64,000 nt of DNA from Parvularcula dongshanensis. GTDB lineage: Bacteria; Pseudomonadota; Alphaproteobacteria; Caulobacterales; Parvularculaceae. The position numbers were made by a program, and so were the translations under genes. The notes under the pieces are model-generated. The model was given only the letters and a program-made list of their open reading frames with translations. It was not told the DNA's origin and ran no database searches. Below are positions 54,416 through 64,000 of this stretch, piece after piece (the first letter of the stretch is position 1; each line of letters begins with the position of its first letter). The stretch is taken from positions 124,001 to 188,000 of the forward strand of contig NZ_JACHOB010000001.1 of the NCBI RefSeq assembly GCF_014199615.1, in the 5' to 3' direction.

Positions 54416-54808
54416 TCAGGCCAAGAGCAACGCTTCGGTCAGCTCGACGGGCGCAACGGGTGCGTCCAGCGGCGTGACCCGGACGGCGATCCGGTTCGCG
54501 TGCCCCTCGAAGCGTTCGGAGATCAGCCGCACGACCTGGCGGTCGTCGAGGTAGAAGACGCCCCACAAGGCGTCGAGCACCGCCTTGGCGATGTTGTCGA
54601 CGTCGTGCGCGCCCGCCTTCTCGGCCAACACGCTCGTCCAGATGCGCACTTCGACCGGACCGCGTGCGGGCCGCACCTTCGTGCCGGACCGGACGGCGGC
54701 GGCCATGATCTTCTTGAGCGCGCGGGTCTGGGTCGTCGCAGCGTCGAAGACGACGAGGCTCGCGCCCCGTTCGGTGAAGACCTTAAGCTTGCCCGCGCCG
54801 CTGCCCAT
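54416..54808 (-). CDS. RusA-like Holliday junction resolvase family protein
   Basis: 130 residues. The RusA pattern of acidic residues is visible: [16 protein letters not shown] followed by [10 protein letters not shown], the order D-x-D-N-x-x-K-x-x-x-D-x-L then D-D that binds metal at the junction. RusA proteins resolve four-way junctions and are usually carried by prophages, but no phage gene is nearby. It abuts the preceding gene with no gap, tail to tail. Confidence 0.72.
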   Translation of the reverse strand: MGSGAGKLKVFTERGASLVVFDAATTQTRALKKIMAAAVRSGTKVRPARGPVEVRIWTSVLAEKAGAHDVDNIAKAVLDALWGVFYLDDRQVVRLISERFEGHANRIAVRVTPLDAPVAPVELTEALLLA

Positions 54809-54907
54809 CGGTCAGAACTCGGCCGCTGGGCGAAGCGGTCAAGGGCCGTGACGGGCGCGCTTCTTCCGCCTAGCTACGCCGGAAAGGATTCCATAAGGAC
54901 GACGCCC

Positions 54908-56302
<1,395 letters not shown>

Positions 56303-56305
56303 GGC

Positions 56306-56605
56306 TCAGGGGGCGGGGGTTAAGGCGCCCTCGCCCACCACGGTCGTCCACTCGCGCACCCACCAGCGGGTGACGAGGCCGTTCGCGACGTACGGGTCGG
56401 CCTCCGCAAAGGCACGGGCCGCAGCGTCGGTCTCGCCCTTGAAGATCAGCGCCGCCCCATCCGGCGGGTCGGCGAATGCCCCCGCGAGGACGAGGTCACC
56501 TGCTTCCTGCGCCTTACGCGCCAAGGTCAGGTGCTCGGCGCGGTAACCGCCGCGCCGCTCCAGGTAGTCCGCGGACGTCTCGTAGAAGAGAATGAAGTGC
56601 TTCAT
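56306..56605 (-). CDS. YciI-like family protein
   Basis: 99 residues with a ferredoxin-like fold pattern: HFILFYETSADYLERRGGYRAEHL, GDLVLAGAFADPPDGAALIF and AFAEADPYVANGLVTRWWVREW. The conserved His/Asp pair of YciI (R-x-x-H and DP) is present. Function in the family is poorly defined. Lies 10 bases after nuoF, likely on the same transcript. Confidence 0.85.
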   Translation of the reverse strand: MKHFILFYETSADYLERRGGYRAEHLTLARKAQEAGDLVLAGAFADPPDGAALIFKGETDAAARAFAEADPYVANGLVTRWWVREWTTVVGEGALTPAP

Positions 56606-56615
56606 CCTCTGGCCA

Positions 56616-57920
56616 TCACTCCGCTGCCATGTGCGGCACGGCGTGGACAGCCGGCCCCGTGCGGTAGTTCTCGATCTTCTCTTCGATCTCGTGACGGAAG
56701 TGCGCGATCAGGCCCTGGACCGGCCAGGCGGCCGCGTCGCCGAGGGCGCAGATGGTGTGCCCTTCGATCTGGCCCGCGACGTCGAGGAGCTTGTCGATCT
56801 CCGACATCTCGGCGTTGCCGTCGGCCATGCGGGTCAGGACGCGCCACATCCAGCCCGTGCCCTCGCGGCAGGGCGTGCACTGACCGCAGCTCTCGTGCTT
56901 GTAGAAGTAGGCGATGCGGGCGATCGCCTTCACCATGTCCGTGGACTGATCCATGACGATGACCGCGGCGGTGCCGAGGCCCGACAGGTGCTCTCGCAGG
57001 GCGTCGAAGTCCATCAGCACGTCGTCGCAGACGGACTTCGGAATGCAGCGCACGGAGGAGCCGCCGGGAATCACGGCTTTCAGGTTCTCCCACCCGCCGC
57101 GCACGCCGCCGCAATGGGTGTCGATCAGCGTCTTGAGCGGGATCGACATCGCCTCTTCGACGTTGCACGGCCTGTTCACGTGGCCGGAGACGCAGAAGAG
57201 CTTGGTGCCGAAGTTGTTCTCGCGCCCGAAGGACTTGAACCAGCCCGCGCCGCGCCGAAGGATGGTGCCGACGACTGCGATCGACTCGACGTTGTTCACC
57301 GTGGTCGGGCAGCCATAGAGGCCCGCCCCGGCCGGGAAGGGCGGCTTGAGGCGCGGCTGGCCCTTCTTGCCCTCGAGGCTCTCGAGAAGCGCGGTCTCCT
57401 CGCCGCAGATGTAGGCGCCCGCCCCGTGGGCGAGGTAGAGGTCGAAGTCCCAGCCGTGGATGTTGCCGGGGCCGATCAGCTTCTTCGCGTAGGCCTCGTC
57501 GATGGCCTTCTGCAGCTGCTCGCGCTCGAAGATGTACTCGCCCCGGATGTAGATGTAGCAGGTATGCGCGCGCATCGCGTAGGACGCGATCAGGCAGCCT
57601 TCGATCAGGAGGTGCGGGTCGTGCCGCATGATCTCCCGGTCCTTGCAGGTGCCCGGCTCGGACTCGTCGGCGTTGACGACGAGGTAGTGCGGCCGATCCT
57701 TCACCTCCTTGGGCATGAAGGACCACTTCATGCCGGTGGAGAAGCCCGCGCCGCCGCGCCCGCGAAGCCCTGAGTCCTTGACCTGCTGGATGATCCACTC
57801 GGGACCCATGTCCAGCATGTCCTTGGTCGCGTTCCAGGCCCCGCGCTTCTTCGCGCCGTCCAGGAACGGGTCCTGAAGGCCGTAGAGGTTGGTGAAGATG
57901 CGGTCTTTGTCCTGAAGCAT
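56616..57920 (-). CDS. nuoF: NADH-quinone oxidoreductase subunit F
   Basis: 434 residues from ATG 57920. NADH/FMN site [31 protein letters not shown], and the 4Fe-4S ligands [12 protein letters not shown] near residue 344 with a fourth cysteine in [10 protein letters not shown]. It is the peripheral-arm electron entry subunit of complex I. No other nuo gene lies within the window on either side (cysS upstream, a YciI gene downstream), so it is separated from nuoE and nuoG at least over this span. Confidence 0.96.
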   Translation of the reverse strand: MLQDKDRIFTNLYGLQDPFLDGAKKRGAWNATKDMLDMGPEWIIQQVKDSGLRGRGGAGFSTGMKWSFMPKEVKDRPHYLVVNADESEPGTCKDREIMRHDPHLLIEGCLIASYAMRAHTCYIYIRGEYIFEREQLQKAIDEAYAKKLIGPGNIHGWDFDLYLAHGAGAYICGEETALLESLEGKKGQPRLKPPFPAGAGLYGCPTTVNNVESIAVVGTILRRGAGWFKSFGRENNFGTKLFCVSGHVNRPCNVEEAMSIPLKTLIDTHCGGVRGGWENLKAVIPGGSSVRCIPKSVCDDVLMDFDALREHLSGLGTAAVIVMDQSTDMVKAIARIAYFYKHESCGQCTPCREGTGWMWRVLTRMADGNAEMSEIDKLLDVAGQIEGHTICALGDAAAWPVQGLIAHFRHEIEEKIENYRTGPAVHAVPHMAAE

Positions 57921-58078
57921 GGCCAGCCGTGAAGTCTCGCGTTTCCCGTCAGCTACCGGCAGGGGCCGGGTGGGGCAAGGCGACATGTTTTCTTTGCGCT
58001 ACCGGCCTTCGGCCGACTTGAGCGCGGGAACACGGCGGCGCGACGCTTAGCGGTGCCGGTGGGCCTACAGAGAGGTGT

Positions 58079-59452
58079 TTAGCCTCTACGCCAGGTCGCG
58101 CCGTTCGGGCCGTCCTCGATGACGATGCCCTCGGAGGACAGCTCGTCCCGGATGGCGTCGGCGCGGGCGAAGTCGCGGGCCTTTCTCGCCTCGGCCCGCT
58201 CGACGAGCAGCGCGTCGATGCGCGCGTCGTCGTCGGAGGCGTCTCCCTTGAACCACGCCTCGGGTTCGGCGCCGAAGAGGCCGAGCAGCCGCCCGCCCGC
58301 AAGAAGGCTCGCGGCTGCGCCGGTCTCGCCCCGCCCCGCCGCCTCGCGCAGCGCATGGAGCGCAGCGAAGGCCGCCGGCGTGTTGAGATCGTCCTTAAGA
58401 GCATCCAGCACGCTCGCGGGCACTTCTCCGTCCCCTTCGGCCTCGCCGATCACGCGGTAGAAGCGGTCGAGCTGCGCCTTCGCGCTCGCAAGAAGCTCGT
58501 CCGACCATTCGAGCGGCTGGCGGTACTGCGCCGAAAGGAGCCCGTAGCGCACGACCTCCCCTGGCCAGCGGCTCAGGATCTCGCTCGGGCGGATGACGTT
58601 GCCGAGGGACTTCGACATCTTGCCGTCCCCGAGGCGGAGCATGCCGTTGTGAAGCCAGACCCGCGCGAGCGGTACGCCGCCGAGGTCGGCGGCGCAGCAG
58701 CTCTGCGCGACCTCGTTCTCGTGGTGCGGAAAGCGCAGGTCCTGCCCGCCCATGTGAAGGTCGATCGGCGCGCCGAGCACGGCCTCGATCATGGCCGAGC
58801 ACTCGAGGTGCCAGCCCGGCCGCCCCCGCGCGCCGTCGCCCAGTCCCCACGCCCCGGGCGCATCCCAACCGGGCTCGTCCGCCGCGCTCGGCTTCCACAG
58901 AACGAAGTCGGACGGGTCGCGCTTGTAGGGCGCGACCTCGACCCGGGCGCCCGCCTGGATGGCATCCTGGTCGAGCTTGGAGAGCCTGCCGTAGCCAGGG
59001 AAGGAGGCGACCGAGAAGAGGACGTGCCCCTCCGCCGCGTAGGCGTGGCCGCCCGCCAGCAAGGTCGTGACCAGCGCCTGCATCTCGCCGATGTGCCGCG
59101 TCGCCCGAGGCTCGTGGTCGGGCGGGGCGCAGCCGATCGCCGCCATGTCGCGGTGATAGGCTTCGGTCGCTCTGTCCGTGACCGCGCCGATCGCCTCGCC
59201 TCCCTCGCGGGCGGCGGCCATGATCTTGTCGTCGATGTCGGTGAGGTTGCGCGCGTAGACGACGGCATCCTCGCCGTAGACCGCCCGCAGAAGCCGCACG
59301 GCGAGGTCCGCCGCCAGCCCGGCGCGCAGGTTTCCTATGTGGGGTTCGGCGTAGACGGTCGGCCCACAGCAGTAGACCGTGACGCGGCCCGGATCGGCGG
59401 GCGCGAAGTCGACCTTCTCGCCCCGGTAGCTGTCGTGAAAGCGGATCGTCAT
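58079..59452 (-). CDS. cysS: Cysteinyl-tRNA synthetase
   Basis: 457 residues from ATG 59452. Class I synthetase: zinc cysteine region YCCGPTVY, HIGN-type PHIGNLR, WHLECSAM, HHENEVAQS and KMSKSLGN near residue 280. Charges tRNA-Cys. An upstream in-frame extension of nine residues is possible but lacks support. Confidence 0.96.
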   Translation of the reverse strand: MTIRFHDSYRGEKVDFAPADPGRVTVYCCGPTVYAEPHIGNLRAGLAADLAVRLLRAVYGEDAVVYARNLTDIDDKIMAAAREGGEAIGAVTDRATEAYHRDMAAIGCAPPDHEPRATRHIGEMQALVTTLLAGGHAYAAEGHVLFSVASFPGYGRLSKLDQDAIQAGARVEVAPYKRDPSDFVLWKPSAADEPGWDAPGAWGLGDGARGRPGWHLECSAMIEAVLGAPIDLHMGGQDLRFPHHENEVAQSCCAADLGGVPLARVWLHNGMLRLGDGKMSKSLGNVIRPSEILSRWPGEVVRYGLLSAQYRQPLEWSDELLASAKAQLDRFYRVIGEAEGDGEVPASVLDALKDDLNTPAAFAALHALREAAGRGETGAAASLLAGGRLLGLFGAEPEAWFKGDASDDDARIDALLVERAEARKARDFARADAIRDELSSEGIVIEDGPNGATWRRG

Positions 59453-59625
59453 GGCAGAGTCCTGTGCCCGTCCGGTCACAACCGCGCAAGCCGCGGCCCG
59501 GGCGCTCGCTTGAGATTCGGCGGGCGGACCTTAAATGGGGAAGCGTACGGCGCGGCTGGGCGCGCCTTTCCCGACAGGTCCGGCCGGTGGGTGCTCGCCG
59601 GTTCGGCACGACAGGATAGTTCGGC

Positions 59626-60255
59626 ATGAGCGTAATCGCCTTCGACAGCCCCCCCGCCGCCGGGACGGACGAGCCGTCCCCGGTCTCCTCGCGGCCGAGC
59701 CGTGCCGAAGCCGAGGCGGCGGTGGGGACGCTGATCCGCTGGGCAGGGGACGACCCAACGCGCGAGGGTCTGATCGACACGCCGCGCCGCGTCGCCAAGG
59801 CCTATCGCGAGTGGTTCGGCGGCTACGACCTCGACCCCGAAGCGATCCTGGCGCGCACCTTCGAGGAGGTCGAAGGCTATGACGACCTCGTCGTCCTGCG
59901 CGACATCCGGCTCGAATCGACCTGCGAACACCACATGGCGCCGATCATCGGCCGCGCGCACATCGCCTACCTGCCGGACCGCCGCGTCGTGGGCATCTCC
60001 AAGCTCGCGCGCCTCGTCGACGCCTACGCGAAGCGGATGCAGGTCCAGGAGAAGATGACGGCGCAGATCGCCGATACGCTTCAGACGGTCCTCAAGCCCA
60101 AGGGCGTAGCCGTCATGGTCGAAGCCGAGCACCAATGCATGTCGACGCGCGGCGTTCACAAGCACGGTGTCGACACGCTCACGACACGCTTCACCGGCGT
60201 GTTCAAGGACGACCCGGCGCTTGAGCAGCGCTTCTACCGCCTCATCGGCCGGTGA
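59626..60255 (+). CDS. folE: GTP cyclohydrolase I
   Basis: 209 residues. Zinc and active-site motifs [35 protein letters not shown] and [15 protein letters not shown]. First step of folate (dihydroneopterin triphosphate) synthesis. Overlaps hisI by 4 bases, a pairing common in alphaproteobacteria. Confidence 0.96.
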   Translation: MSVIAFDSPPAAGTDEPSPVSSRPSRAEAEAAVGTLIRWAGDDPTREGLIDTPRRVAKAYREWFGGYDLDPEAILARTFEEVEGYDDLVVLRDIRLESTCEHHMAPIIGRAHIAYLPDRRVVGISKLARLVDAYAKRMQVQEKMTAQIADTLQTVLKPKGVAVMVEAEHQCMSTRGVHKHGVDTLTTRFTGVFKDDPALEQRFYRLIGR

Positions 60256-60635
60256 GCGGCGCGGGCTCGGTTGACGAGACGGAGGAGTTCCGACCCCGCT
60301 TCGGTCCGGACGGCCTGCTTCCCGTCGTCGCTCAGGCGGACGACGGCACCGTCCTGATGCTGGCTTGGGCGAACGAAGAGGCGCTCAGCCTCACCCTCTC
60401 TACAGGCGAGGCGCACTACTGGTCGCGATCGCGACAGGAGATCTGGCGCAAGGGCGCGACGTCTGGAAACACGCAGGCAGTCGAAGCCGTGCTCTGTGAC
60501 TGCGATCAGGACGCTCTGCTCTATCGCGTCCGGCAGAATGGGCCAGCCTGTCACACCGGTCGGCGATCCTGTTTTTACCGGATGCTTACCACGTCGGAGG
60601 GCGGTGTTAGCCTCGTCTTCACGGACCCGTCATAG
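60252..60635 (+). CDS. hisI: Phosphoribosyl-AMP cyclohydrolase
   Basis: 127 residues starting with GTG 60252 inside the folE stop (GTGA). Motifs [35 protein letters not shown] and the metal-binding [22 protein letters not shown] (both abridged families). Third step of histidine synthesis. No HisE domain is fused. Confidence 0.95.
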   Translation: MSGAGSVDETEEFRPRFGPDGLLPVVAQADDGTVLMLAWANEEALSLTLSTGEAHYWSRSRQEIWRKGATSGNTQAVEAVLCDCDQDALLYRVRQNGPACHTGRRSCFYRMLTTSEGGVSLVFTDPS

Positions 60636-60661
60636 CTTGATTCCTGCGAAGGGAGTCCGCC

Positions 60662-61147
60662 ATGACAACAGCCGTTTTGCCGGCCGGTGCGGTCGCGGCC
60701 GAAGCGCGTCCTGACCACTACGAAGCGCGGTTCTGGCGCTCGCCCTTCGCGCTGACCGCTGCCGCCGTCGTCTCGGCGCAAGGCCTCCTGATGGTGCTCG
60801 CCGCCATTCACGACCGGCCGTTCCCTTTCGAGTTCGCGTTCAGCCTCACCGTGCTCGCGCTCACCTTCCTGATGGCGGGCGTCTGGCCGAACTGGAACTA
60901 CCTGCGCGTCACTCCCGAAGGAGTCGATCAGCAGGCCGGGTTGCGCAGCTTCGTGGCGTCCTGGTCGCAGGTCCAGAACATCCGCGTTTTCGAAGGCTGG
61001 GTCGAGCTGCGCGTCGTCACGGGCGTACGGACCGGCGAGCGGCGGGTCCGTACGGTCCGGCTCTTCAACCGCTACGCCCTGTCATCCGAAGAGTTCGGCG
61101 ACCTCGTCGAGCGCCATTGGCAGCGGGCCCGCGCCGGACGAGGCTGA
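60662..61147 (+). CDS. Uncharacterised membrane protein with a PH-like cytoplasmic domain
   Basis: 161 residues. Two membrane helices (FALTAAAVVSAQGLLMVLAAI and FAFSLTVLALTFLMAGVW), then a compact beta domain beginning YLRVTPEGVDQQAGLRSF and ending with a helix (EEFGDLVERHWQRAR), the layout of bPH/YcxB-like membrane proteins. Unknown role. Begins 26 bases after hisI. Confidence 0.72.
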   Translation: MTTAVLPAGAVAAEARPDHYEARFWRSPFALTAAAVVSAQGLLMVLAAIHDRPFPFEFAFSLTVLALTFLMAGVWPNWNYLRVTPEGVDQQAGLRSFVASWSQVQNIRVFEGWVELRVVTGVRTGERRVRTVRLFNRYALSSEEFGDLVERHWQRARAGRG

Positions 61148-61289
61148 CGCCGAAGGGCGCTCGCCGGCAGACCATTGCCAGCGCGGCCTGGTACGAGGGA
61201 AGACATCTTGAAGGCCGGAAGGGGCGAAGCGGTTGCGCCGCGGGCAACCGCCCCTATGTTCCGCCGCCTCGCCTTCGCCCTGGACTCCG

Positions 61290-62081
61290 ATGCCGCACCT
61301 TTCCCCCCTCCTCACCGTGATGACGAACGCCGCCCGCGACGCGGCGAAGGTGCTGCGGCGCGACTTCTTCGAAGTCGAGGCGCTGCAGGTTCGCCGGAAG
61401 GGCGCCGCAGACTTCGTGACCAAGGCCGACCTCGCCGCCGAGGAGGCGATCGTGCGCTCGCTCCAGAAGGCCAGGCCGAAATACGGCCTCGTCCTCGAGG
61501 AGCAGGGCGAGATCGAGGGCTCGGACAACTCGAACCGGTTCATCGTGGATCCGCTCGACGGAACGACGAACTTCCTCCACGGCATCCCGCAGTTCTGCGT
61601 TTCGATCGCGCTCGAACGCGACCGTGAACCCTTCGCAGGGGTCGTCTTCGCGCCGATCACGGACGAGATGTTCTACGCGGAGCGCGGCTTCGGTGCTTTC
61701 GTCAACGACCGGCGCCTGCGGGTCTCCGGACGGGAAGACCTGAGCGAAGCGCTGTTCGGCACGGGCTTCCCTTGGAAGGGCAAGAGCGGGCGGGGGCAAT
61801 CCCTGAAGGAGACCGACCGCGTCCTCGCCGAGACCGCCGGCGTCCGCCGCTTCGGCTCGGCCGCCTACGACCTCTGTATGGTCGGCGCGGGGCGCCTCGA
61901 CGGCTACTGGGAGCGGGGAATTCAGCCCTGGGACGTGGCGGCGGGCATCGTCATCGCGCGCGAAGCGGGGGGCGAAGTGACGACGATCGCCGAGGGCAAG
62001 GCCCGGCCCCACCTCGAAGGGAACGTGCTCGCCACCAATCACCTCCTGCACGATGCGGCCCGGCGCCTGATCGAAGGGTAG
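61290..62081 (+). CDS. suhB: Inositol-1-monophosphatase
   Basis: 263 residues from ATG 61290. Metal-site motifs VTKADLAAEE, LEEQGE, DPLDGTTNFLHGIPQF and WDVAAGIVIAREAGG. Hydrolyses myo-inositol phosphates; SuhB-type members also affect rRNA antitermination. An upstream in-frame extension lies in a spacer without a ribosome site. Confidence 0.94.
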   Translation: MPHLSPLLTVMTNAARDAAKVLRRDFFEVEALQVRRKGAADFVTKADLAAEEAIVRSLQKARPKYGLVLEEQGEIEGSDNSNRFIVDPLDGTTNFLHGIPQFCVSIALERDREPFAGVVFAPITDEMFYAERGFGAFVNDRRLRVSGREDLSEALFGTGFPWKGKSGRGQSLKETDRVLAETAGVRRFGSAAYDLCMVGAGRLDGYWERGIQPWDVAAGIVIAREAGGEVTTIAEGKARPHLEGNVLATNHLLHDAARRLIEG

Positions 62082-62087
62082 CGGGAC

Positions 62088-63998
62088 CTAGTCGACCCTT
62101 AGGACCTCGATGAGGCGTGCCCTGATCGTTTGGATCGTCGCGGCGTCCTCGATCTTCCGCCCCTCCTTGTTCTGAAGGTAGAAGGTGTCGACGGCCCGCT
62201 CGCCATAGGTCGCAACGAAGGCGAACCGGACCGAAACGCCCGTGCCGGTGAGAGCGGCCGCCAGAAGGTGCAGCAAGCCCGGCCTGTCGCGCCCTTCCGC
62301 CTCGACGACGAGGCTGTCCGGTGAAGCGTCCTCGAAGATGCGGACGGCGGCGGGTACGTCGAAGACCGACCGCCGGTCCGAGATTCCCGGTCCCGGGATC
62401 ACCGGCGGCTTGGCCTCCCCGCGCGCCGCCTGCAAGACCTGAGCCTGAAGGCGCTTCGCCTCGCCCGGTTCGAGCTCGAGGGATTCGGGCGGCGTTCCGG
62501 GCCGCTTGAGCTCCAGCACCGTGACGGCCTTGTCCGGCTGCCCCGCCGCCCCCGCGATAGGGAAGGCCGCTGCGCCCCAGACGGTCGCCCCGGCCTGCGC
62601 GACGCTGCCCGACACGTCCGCGAAGAGGCCAGGCCGGTCGTCCGCATAGATCAGAACTTGAACGAGGCCGTCGTCGGGCCCCGCGACGCAGACGGCGGCG
62701 TGCACACCGTCCGCATCCGCCCTGGCCGTCAACTCGATCAGCCGGGCCGCCGCGAGGGGAGAGGCCTGCGACCAGAAGCTCGGGCGAAGGCGCGCGAAGA
62801 AGGCCTCGCGCTGCGCGGGCGTCGCCTCGCTCACCCGCGCGGTCTCCTCGCGAAGGGACGCCTCTCGCGCATCGATGAAGGCGGCGAGCCCGCGCTCTCC
62901 GTCCTCGATGAACGCAGCGACCTCGGCGATCAAGAGACGGGCATCGCGTTGGTTCCACGCTTCCCACGAGCCATGTCCGGCCGTCCGGTGACGACAAGCG
63001 GTGACGATGGAGAGGTGATCGAGGCGCGACTTGTCTCCGATCGTTGCCGCCACGTCCTCGATCGCGCTTCGTTCCGCGACGTTCCGGCACGCCGCGACGC
63101 GGGCGAGCAGGTCTCGGTTGCGGACCGCGAAGACGACCTCCTCGGCTTCGGCCTCGCCCACTAGGCGCAACGCCTGGATCCGGACCCTCCTCTCGAGACG
63201 GGCCGGCGACGGAGAGGCGAGCCCGGCCTCGGTCTCTTGAAGAAGAAGGGATAGAAGAAGCGGAACAGGGTCGCGCGCCTTCGCGAGGGGGGTCGTGAGC
63301 GGGAAGTCCGCCTCGTTCTCGCCCGCCCGCAAGAGCGCGAACACCCCGCAGGAGCGGAGCACGTGCTCGTCCAAAGTGTAACGACGGAAAAGTCCGTACT
63401 CCGCCTTCCCGACGATGCGACCATAGGCCGGAAGGTAACGCGACAGGAGTCCGCACTCGGTCATCCGCCGCAGAATGCGTTCGAGATCGCCGGTCTCTCG
63501 CAGGATCGCCCGGAACAAGTCCGCGATCTCTGGGTCCGTGCGAACCGCCCGGTCCACCCGCCGCGACAGCCGGATCGCCGTCTTGAAACTCTCGGGGTGG
63601 AGATGGTGCCCGGAGCGTCCGGCGGCGAGAAAGAGCGCGAAGAGGTCCCGAACGCTCGCCCGTCCTTCGTCGGCAAAGGACAGCCGCTCGCCCTTGAGAA
63701 CGATGTTCTGCTCGGTGCCGAAACCCTGCGTCTTCGTTTTGGAGCCTAAGGGGAAGAGACGCGGCGCCCGCTTCAGCGCCCGCATCTCGAGCATGGCGCA
63801 GGCCGTGCCGGTCAACCGTCCGACCTCGGTGGCGGTCAGGAAGTAGTGCTTCATCAGCCGTTCGACGGCCGGGGCGTTGCGTCGCTCCTGATAGCCGAGC
63901 CGCGCGGCCAGAGCCGGCTGAAGTGAGAAGGAAAGCTTCTCGTCCGCCCGGCCGTGGAGGTCATGGAGGTGAACCCGGACAGACCACAAGAAATCCTG
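62088..63998 (-). CDS. glnD: [Protein-PII] uridylyltransferase, C-terminal part (5' end outside window)
   Basis: The frame is open to the right edge (reading QDFLWSVRVHLHDL at its start), so the nucleotidyltransferase domain is beyond the window. The visible 636 residues contain the linker LLTGRADEKLSF-type segment GRADEKLSFSLQPALAARLGY, an HD domain (YTLDEHVLRS), and two ACT domains near the end (YADDRPGLFADVSGSVA and EAEGRDRPGLLHLLAAAL) that sense glutamine. GlnD adds and removes UMP on PII to report nitrogen status. Confidence 0.94.
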   Translation of the reverse strand, partial: QDFLWSVRVHLHDLHGRADEKLSFSLQPALAARLGYQERRNAPAVERLMKHYFLTATEVGRLTGTACAMLEMRALKRAPRLFPLGSKTKTQGFGTEQNIVLKGERLSFADEGRASVRDLFALFLAAGRSGHHLHPESFKTAIRLSRRVDRAVRTDPEIADLFRAILRETGDLERILRRMTECGLLSRYLPAYGRIVGKAEYGLFRRYTLDEHVLRSCGVFALLRAGENEADFPLTTPLAKARDPVPLLLSLLLQETEAGLASPSPARLERRVRIQALRLVGEAEAEEVVFAVRNRDLLARVAACRNVAERSAIEDVAATIGDKSRLDHLSIVTACRHRTAGHGSWEAWNQRDARLLIAEVAAFIEDGERGLAAFIDAREASLREETARVSEATPAQREAFFARLRPSFWSQASPLAAARLIELTARADADGVHAAVCVAGPDDGLVQVLIYADDRPGLFADVSGSVAQAGATVWGAAAFPIAGAAGQPDKAVTVLELKRPGTPPESLELEPGEAKRLQAQVLQAARGEAKPPVIPGPGISDRRSVFDVPAAVRIFEDASPDSLVVEAEGRDRPGLLHLLAAALTGTGVSVRFAFVATYGERAVDTFYLQNKEGRKIEDAATIQTIRARLIEVLRVD

Positions 63999-64000
63999 CA

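Noticed and set aside
57995-58015. Short GC hairpin between nuoF and cysS
   Set aside because: Only five pairs with a three-base loop and no T-run; expected by chance in such DNA.
59626-60635. folE-hisI overlap as an unusual fusion of pathways
   Set aside because: This gene order is common in alphaproteobacteria.

Overview
The window is GC-rich DNA, apparently from an alphaproteobacterium of the Caulobacter / Hyphomonas / Parvularcula kind. The support is gene content and order: a surface lipoprotein, a TonB receptor and gspC-N side by side, LOV-HWE kinase/receiver pairs, an Rrf2-led suf operon, folE-hisI, and TTAA-N7-TTAA motifs of the CtrA type. Genes are packed tightly, with many 4-base start/stop overlaps. 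No tRNA, rRNA, CRISPR array, insertion sequence or prophage block was seen, and no gene-free stretch exceeds 300 bases.

Layout. 1-374: 3' end of an HWE-type histidine kinase. 388-9620 (minus): a four-gene operon of GH35, GH31 (with PA14), GH95 and GH74 enzymes, read as a xyloglucan-degradation locus. 9881-11725: an asparagine-synthetase-like protein that has lost both catalytic signatures. 11711-12375: a FliO-like protein and a 47-residue membrane protein. 12434-13968: a LovK/LovR-like blue-light module. 13965-15928: accA, a CDF metal exporter and, going upstream, a lipoprotein attached to the type II secretion operon. 16419-27408 (minus): gspC to gspN. 27594-33283: TonB receptor and a duplicated beta-helix lipoprotein resembling the Caulobacter ElpS arrangement. 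33522: prepilin peptidase. 34354-36493: nitronate monooxygenase-like protein and two paralogous lipoproteins. 36490-44142 (minus): Rrf2 regulator, cysteine desulfurase, sufB, lipoprotein, sufC, sufD, an AT-rich membrane gene, a PNPOx-like gene and sufS. 44288-46589: hydrolase, cytochrome b561 and a PhoH ATPase preceded by a leader ORF with an intrinsic terminator inside it. 46678-48177: a second LOV kinase/receiver pair. 48191-64000: mostly housekeeping (gpmA, fumC, nuoF, cysS, folE, hisI, suhB, glnD partial) with lipid kinase, phosphoesterase, RusA-like and uncharacterised envelope proteins.

How it fits together. Tat- and Sec-exported glycoside hydrolases would strip the fucose, galactose and xylose decorations of xyloglucan and cut its backbone. 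The type II machine with its prepilin peptidase could deliver such enzymes, or factors acting on the ElpS-like lipoprotein, to the outside. Candidate CtrA and Pho sites suggest cell-cycle and phosphate input. Two LOV modules suggest light input. These regulatory links are inferences from motifs and gene order.
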